Source: a virus. From it: 64,000 nt of DNA. Below the pieces are notes generated by a model. The model made no database searches. It had not been told where the DNA came from and saw nothing but the letters and a program-made list of their open reading frames with translations. The stretch is from IMG/VR virus record IMGVR_UViG_3300023239_000322, positions 1 through 64,000 of that record; one strand, given 5' to 3'. Both the position numbers and the translations under genes were made by a program. Below, in pieces: positions 7,623-16,213 of the stretch; the first letter of the stretch is position 1; every line of letters begins with the position of its first letter.

Positions 7623-8516
7623 ATGAACAAACTAGAGCAATTTAAACGTAGAAATCAAAAAAGAAACTCGCAACTATATTCAGATTACTTAACAGAAAAT
7701 ATAGATTATATACTTTGTCCAGTAAGTAACGAGCGATTAAGTATGATAAAAACAACATACATTGAACGTGTACTAGAGATGACCGTAGCAGAATATGACA
7801 AATTGTTCCCTGGTGTTAGAGGTGTAACGCCCGCCCGCCGAAAAAATATCAAAGATGGCTTAAAAGAAATAGATAAGACTAGTGGATTAACGAAGCACCA
7901 GCTGGCATGTGTTAAATCAAAACAGACATTATCCAGTCTGGATTCAGACGGTGTATCAGGATACGCCAAACTAGGCAAAAAGACCCGTGCTACTCATATG
8001 AACAATATAGACCAATTTGGCAGAAACGGTTATTCACAATTAGCAACACATGCTATTGTAAAAGGCAATAACACTAAGGTTAAGAAAGGAATTATATTAG
8101 ATCCTGCACTACGAAACGAATTTTACCGTTATAAGTCAATAGTATTATATCTTACCGAAAAACAGCGATCAGCTATAACAACTGGATACAAAACAGGAGT
8201 TGCTGGAGTTGCTGGGGCCTACCATATAGACCATATATATTCTATACTACAAGGATATAAAGATAATGTTAGTCCATTATTGATAGGTAGTAAAAGTAAT
8301 TTACAAATGTTGCCTTGGCATGATAATTTATCAAAACATGGTAAGTGTACTATAACCTTGGATACTTTATTCAACCGTGCTAGTTATAATATAGATAGAT
8401 CAAAAAGTGAATTTGATGTTTTTTTAAATATGATTCGTTATGACATAAAAGAATCTGCATTGGTTAGTGGTGCAATGCTAATAGAGAGGTTTAATGAAAC
8501 AAACTTACGCACCTAA
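7623..8516 (+). CDS. Free-standing HNH homing endonuclease between the intein halves
   Basis: 297 aa, strongly basic. An HNH-type core lies near residues 200-240: YHIDHIYS, an IGSKSNLQMLPW stretch, and the final Asn/His segment HDNLSKHGK. Upstream are Lys/Arg-rich and AAY-type segments that would bind DNA. A frame from 7581 is longer but overlaps the intein; 7623 follows the late box directly. The last 23 nt overlap the start of the terminase C-fragment. A homing endonuclease gene sitting between split-intein halves is the 'fractured gene' arrangement reported from marine metagenomes; it should cut intein-free terminase genes and spread the whole segment. Confidence 0.8.
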   Translation: MNKLEQFKRRNQKRNSQLYSDYLTENIDYILCPVSNERLSMIKTTYIERVLEMTVAEYDKLFPGVRGVTPARRKNIKDGLKEIDKTSGLTKHQLACVKSKQTLSSLDSDGVSGYAKLGKKTRATHMNNIDQFGRNGYSQLATHAIVKGNNTKVKKGIILDPALRNEFYRYKSIVLYLTEKQRSAITTGYKTGVAGVAGAYHIDHIYSILQGYKDNVSPLLIGSKSNLQMLPWHDNLSKHGKCTITLDTLFNRASYNIDRSKSEFDVFLNMIRYDIKESALVSGAMLIERFNETNLRT

Positions 8517-8829
8517 TACAGAATACCAAATTTTTACACCCAACGGTTGGGAAGATTTTGAAGGCATTTTTGTAAATGAAACTGCAAATAAAGACTCTCG
8601 AAAAATAACATTTAATGATGAGTCGTTTATTATTGCTACCCTTGAGCATCGATTTTTTATCAGTAATACTGAAATTAAAGTAAAAGATATTGTACTAGGT
8701 GATAAATTAGATTCTGAAAATACTATTAAAATAGTAACAGCATTAGAAGATATGGTATTAGAAGACACATACGAAATATTTAATGCAGAGAATCATGTCA
8801 TACTAGCAAATAAGATTAATTCTCATCAA
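8494..8829 (+). other. Split intein, C-terminal part (IntC)
   Basis: 112 residues, starting just before TPNGWEDFEGI and containing the block B-like THR/LEHRFF region (EHRFFIS), the block F segment (DTYEIFNAENHVILANKI) and the terminal block G SHQ. The first extein residue is Cys (8830-8832). The intein ends in Gln instead of the usual Asn, a rare but known variant. The start has an AGAGAGG ribosome-binding site inside the upstream HNH gene. Confidence 0.88.
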
Positions 8830-9882
8830 TGCGACGAGTTCGCATTTGTTCGACCCACCATTGCTAGAGAGTTTTGGACATCCATATCACCCACACTTAG
8901 TACTGGTGGTCAAGCAATCATTACATCAACACCAAACAGTGACGAAGATCAGTTTGCGTTTATATGGAAACAAGCCAACAAGAGTGTAGACGAGTATGGT
9001 AACCCAACCAAAAACGGGTTAGGTATTAATGGTTTCTATGCGTACAAGTCAGACTGGTGGGAACATCCTGACAGGGATGACAAGTGGAAAGAAGAGGAAA
9101 TGGGGCGTATCGGTGAAGAACGCTTCAGACGAGAACACGGATGTGAGTTCTTAATTTACGACGAAACACTGATTAACAGCACCACACTGATTGACATGGA
9201 AGGGAAAGGTCCCATAGAGAAACAAGGACAAGTGCGTTGGTATAAAAAACCTCAAAAAGGCAAAACATACGTAATTGGGTTGGATCCAAGTCTTGGCACA
9301 GGTGGTGATCCCGCGGCTATACAAGTATTTGAATTGCCTACAATGATACAATGTGGCGAATGGCAACACAACAAAACACCAATACAAAGACAAATTGGTA
9401 TCCTAAAGGAAATTTGTGACTACATTGCGGAAATGACACAAACACCCAATAACATTTATTATAGTATAGAAAACAACACACTTGGCGAAGCAGGACTGGT
9501 AGTGATCAGTGATATGGGTGAAGAGAACATCAAAGGCACATTTTTAAGTCAGCCTGTTACCCCGGGTTCGTCTAGACTACACAGAAAAGGGTTTACTACT
9601 ACAAATAGGTCTAAGCTAACAGTGTGTGCAAAGTTTAAAAGTTTGATCGAAAGTAAGAAAATGATTATCAACAGTCAAAACTTAATTAGTGAACTTAAAA
9701 CATTTGTGGCGCACGGTGCTAGTTTTAGCGCAAAACAAGGCGAACGTGATGATTTGGTCATGGCCAGTTTATTGGCATTAAGAATGACACAGGCACTACA
9801 GAGTTTTGACAGTGAACTAGATAGTCACATGCGTGATGGTGCAGATGATTTCCAAGCGCCGATGCCCTTTATAATGATATGA
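8494..9882 (+). CDS. terL: Terminase large subunit, C-terminal fragment preceded by C-intein
   Basis: 462 aa. Residues 1-112 are IntC; the extein runs from Cys113. CDEFAFVRP holds the Walker B Asp-Glu, so splicing joins ITLLY to CDEFAFV and rebuilds the ATPase motif. The RNase H-like headful nuclease follows: GLDPSLGTGGD, YSIENNTLGEAG and ERDDLVMA carry the three acidic metal ligands expected for gp17. In the cell the product should power DNA packaging into the prohead and cut the concatemer. The insertion is directly before the catalytic Walker B carboxylates, the most conserved point of the ATPase, as expected for an intein. No separate small terminase gene is seen here. Confidence 0.92.
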   Translation: MKQTYAPNTEYQIFTPNGWEDFEGIFVNETANKDSRKITFNDESFIIATLEHRFFISNTEIKVKDIVLGDKLDSENTIKIVTALEDMVLEDTYEIFNAENHVILANKINSHQCDEFAFVRPTIAREFWTSISPTLSTGGQAIITSTPNSDEDQFAFIWKQANKSVDEYGNPTKNGLGINGFYAYKSDWWEHPDRDDKWKEEEMGRIGEERFRREHGCEFLIYDETLINSTTLIDMEGKGPIEKQGQVRWYKKPQKGKTYVIGLDPSLGTGGDPAAIQVFELPTMIQCGEWQHNKTPIQRQIGILKEICDYIAEMTQTPNNIYYSIENNTLGEAGLVVISDMGEENIKGTFLSQPVTPGSSRLHRKGFTTTNRSKLTVCAKFKSLIESKKMIINSQNLISELKTFVAHGASFSAKQGERDDLVMASLLALRMTQALQSFDSELDSHMRDGADDFQAPMPFIMI

Positions 9883-10424
9883 AAATTACTCCGGTTGACA
9901 GTCAACATAATCTATTTCTAGTAGAAGACATTTATCCGCAAGATTTGATCGACCAAATTAGTCAAGTAGACTTTATGGAATATGATTGGGAGTTGCAAGA
10001 AGGGCAATTGGATTGGCCTAGACGAAAATTATTACCACCCCAAGACAGCATATTGTTTGAATTGGATAAGCATCTCAATACCGTGCGTCTTGATATTGCA
10101 GATTCAATGAATGGACACTTTCCGGAATATGATTGCTGGAGTAGTTTTTGGCTTGATTACTCTCCATATACTTGTAAAATGCACACAGATGGTGACATAC
10201 CAACAGCAATGCAGATATATCTATTAGATAATGCAGGGTCAGAACATGGTACAGTGTTTTATAACCCAGACAAAACAATACGTTATACGTTCCATTACAA
10301 GGTTAATACAGGTTACTTCATGTTGAATGGCTCAGACCAATATCACGGAGTTCCTAACGTACTCCCTAAGGACCAATTGCGCCTAAGCAGTTACACCTAC
10401 TTCGGCTCTTTTACGCATAAATAA
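9879..10424 (+). CDS. 2OG-Fe(II) oxygenase
   Basis: 181 aa. The double-stranded beta-helix signature is complete: His102-x-Asp104 (KMHTDGD), distal His156 (DQYHGVPN) and the 2-oxoglutarate-binding Arg168 (LRLSSYTYFG). Length and motif spacing fit small prolyl-hydroxylase-like oxygenases carried by cyanophages and other marine phages. Its substrate is unknown. It overlaps the terminase stop by 4 nt and so is probably translated with it. It is the first of four such oxygenases in the window; they are not close copies of each other. Confidence 0.85.
   Translation: MKITPVDSQHNLFLVEDIYPQDLIDQISQVDFMEYDWELQEGQLDWPRRKLLPPQDSILFELDKHLNTVRLDIADSMNGHFPEYDCWSSFWLDYSPYTCKMHTDGDIPTAMQIYLLDNAGSEHGTVFYNPDKTIRYTFHYKVNTGYFMLNGSDQYHGVPNVLPKDQLRLSSYTYFGSFTHK
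10416..10423 (+). promoter_or_regulatory. Late-type promoter box CATAAATA, leaderless geometry
   Basis: Seven of eight bases match TATAAATA. The box overlaps the TAA stop of the oxygenase gene (10422-10424), and the next ATG (10429) follows 5 nt later without a Shine-Dalgarno sequence. Confidence 0.55.
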
Positions 10425-10428
10425 TGTA

Positions 10429-11862
10429 ATGCGTGAATTAGACAACATATCAGCTTCTTTATTTGAAAAAATCCGTGCTCGTTTTGACAACATTAGTCTT
10501 GGGAACAACAAGGCTAACCGTACTAGCGACCCCGAACTTGCAAGATTTTTTAACTTTGACTACGTAGGAGAAGATGGAGAGAATTACGGAAATGTTACTA
10601 TTAGTATCATTGATGAACAATCACTTAAAGTTTATTATGGTATGAACATAACAGAAGAAATGTCCGATCTCGACACAAAAAAATGGTTTATGTTCTTAAA
10701 GGATTTGCGCATGTTTGCAAAAAGAAACATGTTAAACTTTGATGTCCGTGATATCAATCGTAGTAACCTTGATTTAAGAAATATAAAACAACAAAGTGTA
10801 GCAGATGGTACTTTGGACTCAGACGAGGTAGTATCAGAAGCAAAGTTGTATGGTGACAATAGAGACAAGCATACCAGTTATGCAAACTTAGGTGAGCATA
10901 AAATTATTATTAAACACGTAGAATCAATTGACCCAGACAAACATGGTGCTCGTGCCAGAAACATCAGCAAGGTTTTTATTGAAACACCAGTAGGAGAACG
11001 CTTCTTACTTGATCACAAAAACCTACATGGTGCTAGGGCATTAGCGAATCACCTAAATCGTGGTGGCGAAATTAACGATAGCGGTAGCGAAGTTATCGCT
11101 GAGATGGTTAAAGAGATGAGTGCTATGCGACACTTTGCTCGTAACATGAACAACAGAACATTTGAAGACACAGAAACAACACGCATGGTCGAAGCGGCAC
11201 TTGCTCGCTATCAAGAAGTTAAAAAGAATTTGGAAAGTTTCAAAGGATCCAAAGGACACGGGATATTGTTATCCATGGCAGAAAACTATGCCAAACCAGA
11301 AGACGACGTCGATATAGATGATTTGCGTGAGCGTTTTGTTAAGAAAATATACGACGATAGATTCAATGACGCACTACCGTATGTACAACGTGCGTACACA
11401 AGTCAATTTGAAGACTGGGCAACAGACGTAACAGAAGAAACATTTGGTCCAGCCGCAACCGATAAACTTTTAGAACTGTTTGACGATCCAATCACAACTG
11501 GTGTAGACGGACAAGACGCCATGGCCGCAATACAAGGTATTAGTATCGTGGATAACGATGATGTATCAGCTCAGTTACAAGAATTAAGCAAGCAAGGACC
11601 AGATGTAGATGCAAGACCAATGATTTCTGCCTGGCTAGCCCAAAACGGTGAATCAGACCTAGCAGAAGAACTTGAAGCAATACTGCAATCACAAGCAATA
11701 AACACAACCGCTCCTGCACCACGCCCACAAGAACCAGACAATGACACATATGCGGCATCAACAATGCCAGCTGGTAATGGCGATCCAGTAATACCTAATG
11801 CCATGAACGAAGATGAAGATTTAGACATGATTCGTTGGTTAAGTGGTTTGGATAAAAAATAA
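10429..11862 (+). CDS. Conserved virion-like protein, unknown function
   Basis: 477 aa, acidic. The N-terminal 130 residues look globular with mixed alpha/beta character (LKVYYGMNI, WFMFLKDLRMFAKRNMLNFDVRDINRSNLDLRN). Residues ~150-230 contain a KHTSYANLGEHKIIIKH segment followed by RFLLDHKNLHGARALANHL, which recurs in other marine T4-like virion proteins. The C-terminal part is Ala/Glu/Asp-rich and ends MIRWLSGLDKK. The gene lies between a late-type promoter box and the gp32 promoter. It is probably structural or assembly-related, but nothing in the sequence proves it. Confidence 0.65.
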   Translation: MRELDNISASLFEKIRARFDNISLGNNKANRTSDPELARFFNFDYVGEDGENYGNVTISIIDEQSLKVYYGMNITEEMSDLDTKKWFMFLKDLRMFAKRNMLNFDVRDINRSNLDLRNIKQQSVADGTLDSDEVVSEAKLYGDNRDKHTSYANLGEHKIIIKHVESIDPDKHGARARNISKVFIETPVGERFLLDHKNLHGARALANHLNRGGEINDSGSEVIAEMVKEMSAMRHFARNMNNRTFEDTETTRMVEAALARYQEVKKNLESFKGSKGHGILLSMAENYAKPEDDVDIDDLRERFVKKIYDDRFNDALPYVQRAYTSQFEDWATDVTEETFGPAATDKLLELFDDPITTGVDGQDAMAAIQGISIVDNDDVSAQLQELSKQGPDVDARPMISAWLAQNGESDLAEELEAILQSQAINTTAPAPRPQEPDNDTYAASTMPAGNGDPVIPNAMNEDEDLDMIRWLSGLDKK

Positions 11863-11873
11863 TAAATTTCTCT

Positions 11874-11901
11874 TTGACAAGATAAATAAAACTGTTATAA
11901 T
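11874..11901 (+). promoter_or_regulatory. Sigma70-type promoter for gp32
   Basis: TTGACA (11874-11879), 16-nt spacer, TATAAT (11896-11901). Transcription should start near 11908, giving a ~59-nt leader before the gp32 ATG. Confidence 0.8.
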
Positions 11902-11932
11902 ATTGCACAGTGCAGTGTTATATCTAGGCACA

Positions 11933-11955
11933 TTTATTAAGGCATTTTATTAAGG
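11933..11955 (+). promoter_or_regulatory. Duplicated TTTATTAAGG in gp32 leader
   Basis: TTTATTAAGG occurs at 11933-11942 and again at 11946-11955; the second runs into the AAGGAG ribosome-binding site. T4 gp32 represses its own translation by binding an AU-rich leader, so this duplicated AU-rich stretch is a reasonable candidate operator. Confidence 0.45.
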
Positions 11956-11966
11956 AGAAATACATT

Positions 11967-12968
11967 ATGGCAACATCATTGGCTGAAATCAGAGCAAAAC
12001 TACAAGCGCAAGACACACGCAGTGCAGGCGGAGGAAGATCACCGGGCGACAACGCCATTTATCCGCATTGGAACATATCAGAAGGTTCCAGCACTAGAAT
12101 TAGATTCCTACCAGACGGCAACTCAAACAACGACTTCTTTTGGGCAGAACGCCTAATGATTAGACTTCCATTTGCAGGAGTTAAAGGGCAAGCAGACAGC
12201 AGGCCTGTTATTGTACAAGTACCTTGTGTAGAAATGTACAAAGAAGCATGCCCCATTCTAGCAGAAGTACGTGGATGGTTTAAAGACGCAAGTTTGGAAG
12301 ACATGGGTCGTAAGTACTGGAAGAAGAAAAGTTACTTGTTCCAAGGCTTTGTGCGAGAAAATGCTCTTGCTGATGACAAGGCTCCAGATAATCCTATTCG
12401 TAGGCTTGTGATTAGTCCGCAGATCTTTAACTTGATCAAATCGGCACTAATGGATCCAGAACTAGAAAATCTTCCAACTGATATTACAGCAGGATTAGAT
12501 TTTACAGTTACAAAAACCAGCAAAGGCGGCTATGCAGACTATAGCACCAGCAAGTGGAGTAGACGTGAGTCAGCATTAACAGCAGACGAACAAGCGGCTA
12601 TTGACACACACGGTTTGTTTAATCTTAGTGACTTCTTACCAAAACAACCTGGCGAAGTTGAACTTAAAGTAATTAAAGAAATGTTTGAAGCCAGCGTTGA
12701 CGGACAAGCATATGACGCAGAACGCTGGGGGCAGTATTATAGACCACCAGGCATGATGGTAACAAATGCGGCACCAGCAACCAAGAGCGAAGAATCATCA
12801 CCTTCTGTAGCACAACCTACGCCTAGTGCGGAGCCTGCTACACCCGCTCCTGTTGTTGAAGCCGCACCCGCTCCTGTTGCTGAAACTGTAACAGCAGAAG
12901 CACCAGCAAACGATTCGAGCAAACGTGCCGAAGACATATTGGCAATGATTCGAAATCGTAGTAAGTAA
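11967..12968 (+). CDS. g32: Single-stranded DNA-binding protein gp32
   Basis: 333 aa. The N-terminal MATSLAEIRAKLQAQ segment is the basic self-association arm, and the ssDNA-binding OB-fold follows with SSTRIRFLPDG, VPCVEMYKEACPI, YWKKKSYLFQGFV and DPELENLPTDITAGLDF blocks characteristic of marine gp32. The Cys/His zinc ligands of T4 gp32 are only partly visible (C73/C81-type cysteines), so zinc binding is uncertain. A Pro/Ala-rich linker (~265-315) leads to an AEDILAMIRNR tail, which here is less acidic than in T4. It coats ssDNA in replication and recombination with UvsX/UvsY encoded at 17885-19636. It has its own strong promoter and a terminator, so it is expressed as a single gene. Confidence 0.9.
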   Translation: MATSLAEIRAKLQAQDTRSAGGGRSPGDNAIYPHWNISEGSSTRIRFLPDGNSNNDFFWAERLMIRLPFAGVKGQADSRPVIVQVPCVEMYKEACPILAEVRGWFKDASLEDMGRKYWKKKSYLFQGFVRENALADDKAPDNPIRRLVISPQIFNLIKSALMDPELENLPTDITAGLDFTVTKTSKGGYADYSTSKWSRRESALTADEQAAIDTHGLFNLSDFLPKQPGEVELKVIKEMFEASVDGQAYDAERWGQYYRPPGMMVTNAAPATKSEESSPSVAQPTPSAEPATPAPVVEAAPAPVAETVTAEAPANDSSKRAEDILAMIRNRSK

Positions 12969-13037
12969 TACTATTAATTATAATAGTACTTGTGTTAAAT
13001 ATGTTGGGGTGTTCTTTGCCCCAACATATTACTTTTT
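12969..13037 (+). terminator. gp32 terminator: two hairpins then T-tract
   Basis: A first hairpin (TACTATTA, 12969-12976, with TAATAGTA, 12981-12988) follows the stop codon directly. The main terminator has 12-nt perfect arms AATATGTTGGGG (12998-13009) and CCCCAACATATT (13019-13030) followed by ACTTTTT. The fold is symmetrical enough to act in either direction only weakly because the T-tract is on the + strand side. Confidence 0.9.
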
Positions 13038-13044
13038 GTAAAAA

Positions 13045-14181
13045 ATGAATCCAGTTAAATCTATTACATTTGGTCTTGATCCTTCAGCACCACCTGCTTT
13101 CTTGTTGGATTGGGAACTAACTAAAAAATGCAATTTAGATTGTTCTTATTGCGGCATCGGCGAGTTTGGCGGACACGACAATAGCACACAGCACCCACCA
13201 CTGGAAGAGTGCGTAAAGTCAATTGACTTTATGTATGCGTATGTGGACCTGTACATGCAGTACAGAAAAGAAAGTAATAGAAAAGTTGTATTAAATGTTT
13301 ACGGTGGCGAAAGTTTAGTACATCCACAAATTCTAAGAATCTTAGAACTTGTCAGAGAAAAATATCAACAGTATAAAGATCGATGGGAACTAACTGTTAC
13401 CTGTACAACAAATGGTATTGTAGGTACACGGATGTGGAGTAAGATTATTCCACATATAGATGAGTTTATTGTAAGTTATCATCCAGAGAACATACCCAAG
13501 CAAAAAGAGCAGTATAAGAAAAACATCCTGCAACTGAAAAAGATAAACAAACGTTTCAAGTGTGTGATGCTAATGCACAACGATAAAGAAATGTTTGATG
13601 ACGTAGAACGTATGGTACAGTATTGCAAGGACAATAACCTACCATTCTTTCTTAAACGGCTAGACAACACAGAAGAACAATGGGCCTATACCGGCAAGCA
13701 GTTTCAAAAAATACAAGCAAACTTCACAAGTAACGAAGTTGAAGGATCCGACGAAAAAGTATTAAGCATAGCAAAAGGTAGAGCTTGCTGTGGCGGACGT
13801 AAGATGTGTGTAAATGGCAACTATAAAGAAAACTTGCTGTATATTAACAAGCAAGGATTCAAAGACTGGAACTGTAGTGTTAATTGGTACTTTTTGTTTC
13901 TAAGACAGTATAACGGTAAAGTTTATTCTAGCACAAAAGATTGTTTAACGAATGTAACTACTAACCGTGTTGAGCCGTTGGGTAATATTGATAATTACCA
14001 GGTAATGTTAGACACACTTAGAAAACAACTAGAAACTAAAAGCATGCCAGTAATCAAATGCGTAAAAAGCATTTGTGTTTGTGGATATTGTGCGCCAAAA
14101 GCTACTACAGAGTCTGAACTAAACGAACTTTTGAAATATAGAATAGACATTAATGTGTTAAAGTATGCTAAGTCAGATTGA
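13045..14181 (+). CDS. Radical SAM protein with C-terminal cysteine-rich (SPASM-like) region
   Basis: 378 aa. The [4Fe-4S]-SAM motif is Cys29-x3-Cys33-x2-Cys36 (KKCNLDCSYCG), followed by VYGGESLVHP, the GGE motif that binds the SAM amino group. The C-terminal third has further Cys groups (RACCGGRKMC, then CVKSICVCGYC) that could bind auxiliary Fe-S clusters. Such enzymes make radical modifications of peptides or sugars. It is the first gene of a cassette in which each gene overlaps the next by 2-22 nt, so products are probably made in fixed ratio. There is no clear ribosome-binding site, as the gene begins directly behind the gp32 terminator. Confidence 0.85.
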   Translation: MNPVKSITFGLDPSAPPAFLLDWELTKKCNLDCSYCGIGEFGGHDNSTQHPPLEECVKSIDFMYAYVDLYMQYRKESNRKVVLNVYGGESLVHPQILRILELVREKYQQYKDRWELTVTCTTNGIVGTRMWSKIIPHIDEFIVSYHPENIPKQKEQYKKNILQLKKINKRFKCVMLMHNDKEMFDDVERMVQYCKDNNLPFFLKRLDNTEEQWAYTGKQFQKIQANFTSNEVEGSDEKVLSIAKGRACCGGRKMCVNGNYKENLLYINKQGFKDWNCSVNWYFLFLRQYNGKVYSSTKDCLTNVTTNRVEPLGNIDNYQVMLDTLRKQLETKSMPVIKCVKSICVCGYCAPKATTESELNELLKYRIDINVLKYAKSD

Positions 14182-14761
14182 TACAATATTGTTTCCAGAC
14201 TCATGCGAAGTATTGGAAGTTGCTCCAAGAAGATTTGTGTATCCTATACACAAAAACGGATCAACTAGTCTACACAACTCCGGGTTTAGGAAACTAGAAC
14301 TAGAAGAAATAAAACAACTGGACATGATTGAAGTATTTGTTCGTGATCCTGTTGACCGTTATGTAAGTGGTGTAACCAAGTTTGTCGAAGACACTGAATT
14401 AGATGACTATACAGTTTTGCATTTTGTTGATAACTATCTGTTCCTCAATAATCACTATGCTCCACAATTTTATTGGCTACTTAATTTACAGCGTTTCACT
14501 GATGCTAAACTTATATTGCGTCCGCTGGATCAACTAAACACCATTACCAAATTACACCACAATATAAGTGATAAGAATAAATTAGTAAGGGTAAGCAATA
14601 AAGTACAATTTTACCTAAAACTTGATCAAGTATTAGTTGGTGAACTGTTAGGTAAAACTGTTACATTTAAACAGATAGTACAAACAATCAAACACCGTTA
14701 TCCGGAAGTATACAAAGAAGTTATACAGAGATCAATAGACTTATGCAATGTCCTCGTTTAG
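14165..14761 (+). CDS. Sulfotransferase-like protein (PAPS-dependent family)
   Basis: 198 aa. YPIHKNGSTSL (27-36) fits the 5'-phosphosulfate loop, and VFVRDPVDRYVSG (57-69) fits the 3'-phosphate-binding RDPxxRxxS motif of Golgi-type sulfotransferases. The family transfers sulfate from PAPS to sugars or peptides. It overlaps the first radical SAM gene by 17 nt and the second by 19 nt. The neighbouring oxidising enzymes suggest one shared substrate that is oxidised and sulfated, but this is inferred from context only. Confidence 0.75.
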   Translation: MLSQIDTILFPDSCEVLEVAPRRFVYPIHKNGSTSLHNSGFRKLELEEIKQLDMIEVFVRDPVDRYVSGVTKFVEDTELDDYTVLHFVDNYLFLNNHYAPQFYWLLNLQRFTDAKLILRPLDQLNTITKLHHNISDKNKLVRVSNKVQFYLKLDQVLVGELLGKTVTFKQIVQTIKHRYPEVYKEVIQRSIDLCNVLV

Positions 14762-15684
14762 ACCATTTTGTAAGATTTAATCCAGGCGGGACCGTAAGCC
14801 GTTGTGGTCACATGGTTGATCCACCTAAGTTTGCTGGTCTTGACGCAATGGAGCAGAGTGATTGGTTGTATAACTTACGAAACCAAGAATGGCCTGCGGA
14901 GTGTGTGCGGTGCTATGACACTGAGAGCGTTAACGGTAAAAGCATTAGACAAAATGCTATAGAATTTGATCAACAGCAAGATAAACACAACTATCTCACA
15001 GTAGGTGGCATACTGGATAATGTGTGTAACAGTGCCTGTTTTACGTGTGATGCATCCTACAGCACAAAGATTGGTAGTTTAACCAACAAGATATATCCTG
15101 TAGTAGACAACAGCAACGCATACTGGAACTTACCACTTGATCGTGTGGTACACTTGGATATAAACGGTGGTGAACCAAGTGCAAGTAAAAATTACAAACG
15201 GATACTGCAAAACTTACCGCCTAACTTAAAATCATTACGATTAAACACAAATTGTAGTTTGGTCATAGAAGAACTTGAAGACATTGTAGCAAAGGGTATT
15301 GATGTAACTGTTACAGTGAGTTTGGATGGTATAGGAGATGTGCATGATTATGTACGCTGGCCTATCAAATGGGATAAGTTTTATAGTAACCTAATGATAT
15401 ACAAAAGCATGAATGTTAAACTCAACACCTGGACAACAGTTAGCGCACTAAACATACGGGACTTTAAGAACATAATTAAGTTTGTTAAACAAAACAAGTT
15501 AGAACACAGTTATGCATTTTTAGAAAAGCCAGATGTACTGAGTGTTAAGTACAGAAACAAGTTTACCAGTGCATGTGCTGGACAGTTTGATTTAGTAGCA
15601 ACCCAAAGAAACAATAACTTTGAATTAGAAGCATTTTTAGAAGAACAAGATAAAGTTAGAGGGATTGATGAAGCCTTACGCTGA
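14743..15684 (+). CDS. Radical SAM protein, twitch type
   Basis: 313 aa. An N-terminal cysteine set (C3, C21, C54, C57) that looks like an auxiliary-cluster half-domain precedes the radical SAM core with Cys95-x3-Cys99-x2-Cys102 (VCNSACFTC) and LDINGGEPSAS as the GGE motif. This order, auxiliary cysteines first, is the one seen in 'twitch domain' radical SAM proteins abundant in marine phages. The VTVSLDG strand follows. Substrate unknown. The start codon lies inside the sulfotransferase gene. Confidence 0.85.
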   Translation: MQCPRLDHFVRFNPGGTVSRCGHMVDPPKFAGLDAMEQSDWLYNLRNQEWPAECVRCYDTESVNGKSIRQNAIEFDQQQDKHNYLTVGGILDNVCNSACFTCDASYSTKIGSLTNKIYPVVDNSNAYWNLPLDRVVHLDINGGEPSASKNYKRILQNLPPNLKSLRLNTNCSLVIEELEDIVAKGIDVTVTVSLDGIGDVHDYVRWPIKWDKFYSNLMIYKSMNVKLNTWTTVSALNIRDFKNIIKFVKQNKLEHSYAFLEKPDVLSVKYRNKFTSACAGQFDLVATQRNNNFELEAFLEEQDKVRGIDEALR

Positions 15685-16213
15685 AATACCAGTAGACGTA
15701 ACAGACATTGCCAATCAAATAGTTGATTATATATCAACCAACGACAGTATAAGTTTATACGAAGGTAGTCCGTGGAAGTTTTTAGACACACGTGACCTGT
15801 TAGTCAGTTGCCCTGCACTACTCTATTTCTTTAAACAGCATAAATTAGTAGTCAAGGATAGTGCAATAACATACATAACAGATAGCAATGATTTACCTAT
15901 GCATGTAGATGAAAAGCCTGTTGTAGCAAAAATGAACTTTCCTGTGCTTAATGCCAAGGGCTGGACAAACAAATGGTTTACGGTAGACAATCTAGAAAAC
16001 TATCCAAAGATTAAAAACCAATTTGGCAGTGAAGTATATGATTTATCCACAGCGGCAGGAGTGTTGTTAGCAGAATATCGTGACATGCCCTATCCTATAG
16101 TGTTCAACAGCAGTATTGCCCACAGTGTCGAACAATACTCAGACAATGCAAGGATACCAAGGATTGTAGCAAGTTTCACATTTCACAAGGAACCAATTGA
16201 ATGGCTAGAATAG
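15668..16213 (+). CDS. 2OG-Fe(II)/cupin-type oxygenase-like protein
   Basis: 181 aa from the ATG at 15668; the preceding TTG is less likely. His79-x-Asp81 (MHVDEKPVVAKMNFP), a distal His in NSSIAHSVEQ and an Arg in PRIVASFTFH fit an Fe(II)-binding double-stranded beta-helix such as aspartyl/asparaginyl hydroxylases. It is overlapped by the radical SAM gene upstream and the SDR gene downstream, so its job is probably part of the same modification pathway. The Fe-site residues are convincing; the co-substrate site is less so. Confidence 0.7.
   Translation: MKPYAEIPVDVTDIANQIVDYISTNDSISLYEGSPWKFLDTRDLLVSCPALLYFFKQHKLVVKDSAITYITDSNDLPMHVDEKPVVAKMNFPVLNAKGWTNKWFTVDNLENYPKIKNQFGSEVYDLSTAAGVLLAEYRDMPYPIVFNSSIAHSVEQYSDNARIPRIVASFTFHKEPIEWLE

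Noticed and set aside
9895-9923. TTGACA at 9895 as a promoter
   Set aside because: Within the first codons of the oxygenase gene, with no TATAAT-like box at 16-18 nt.
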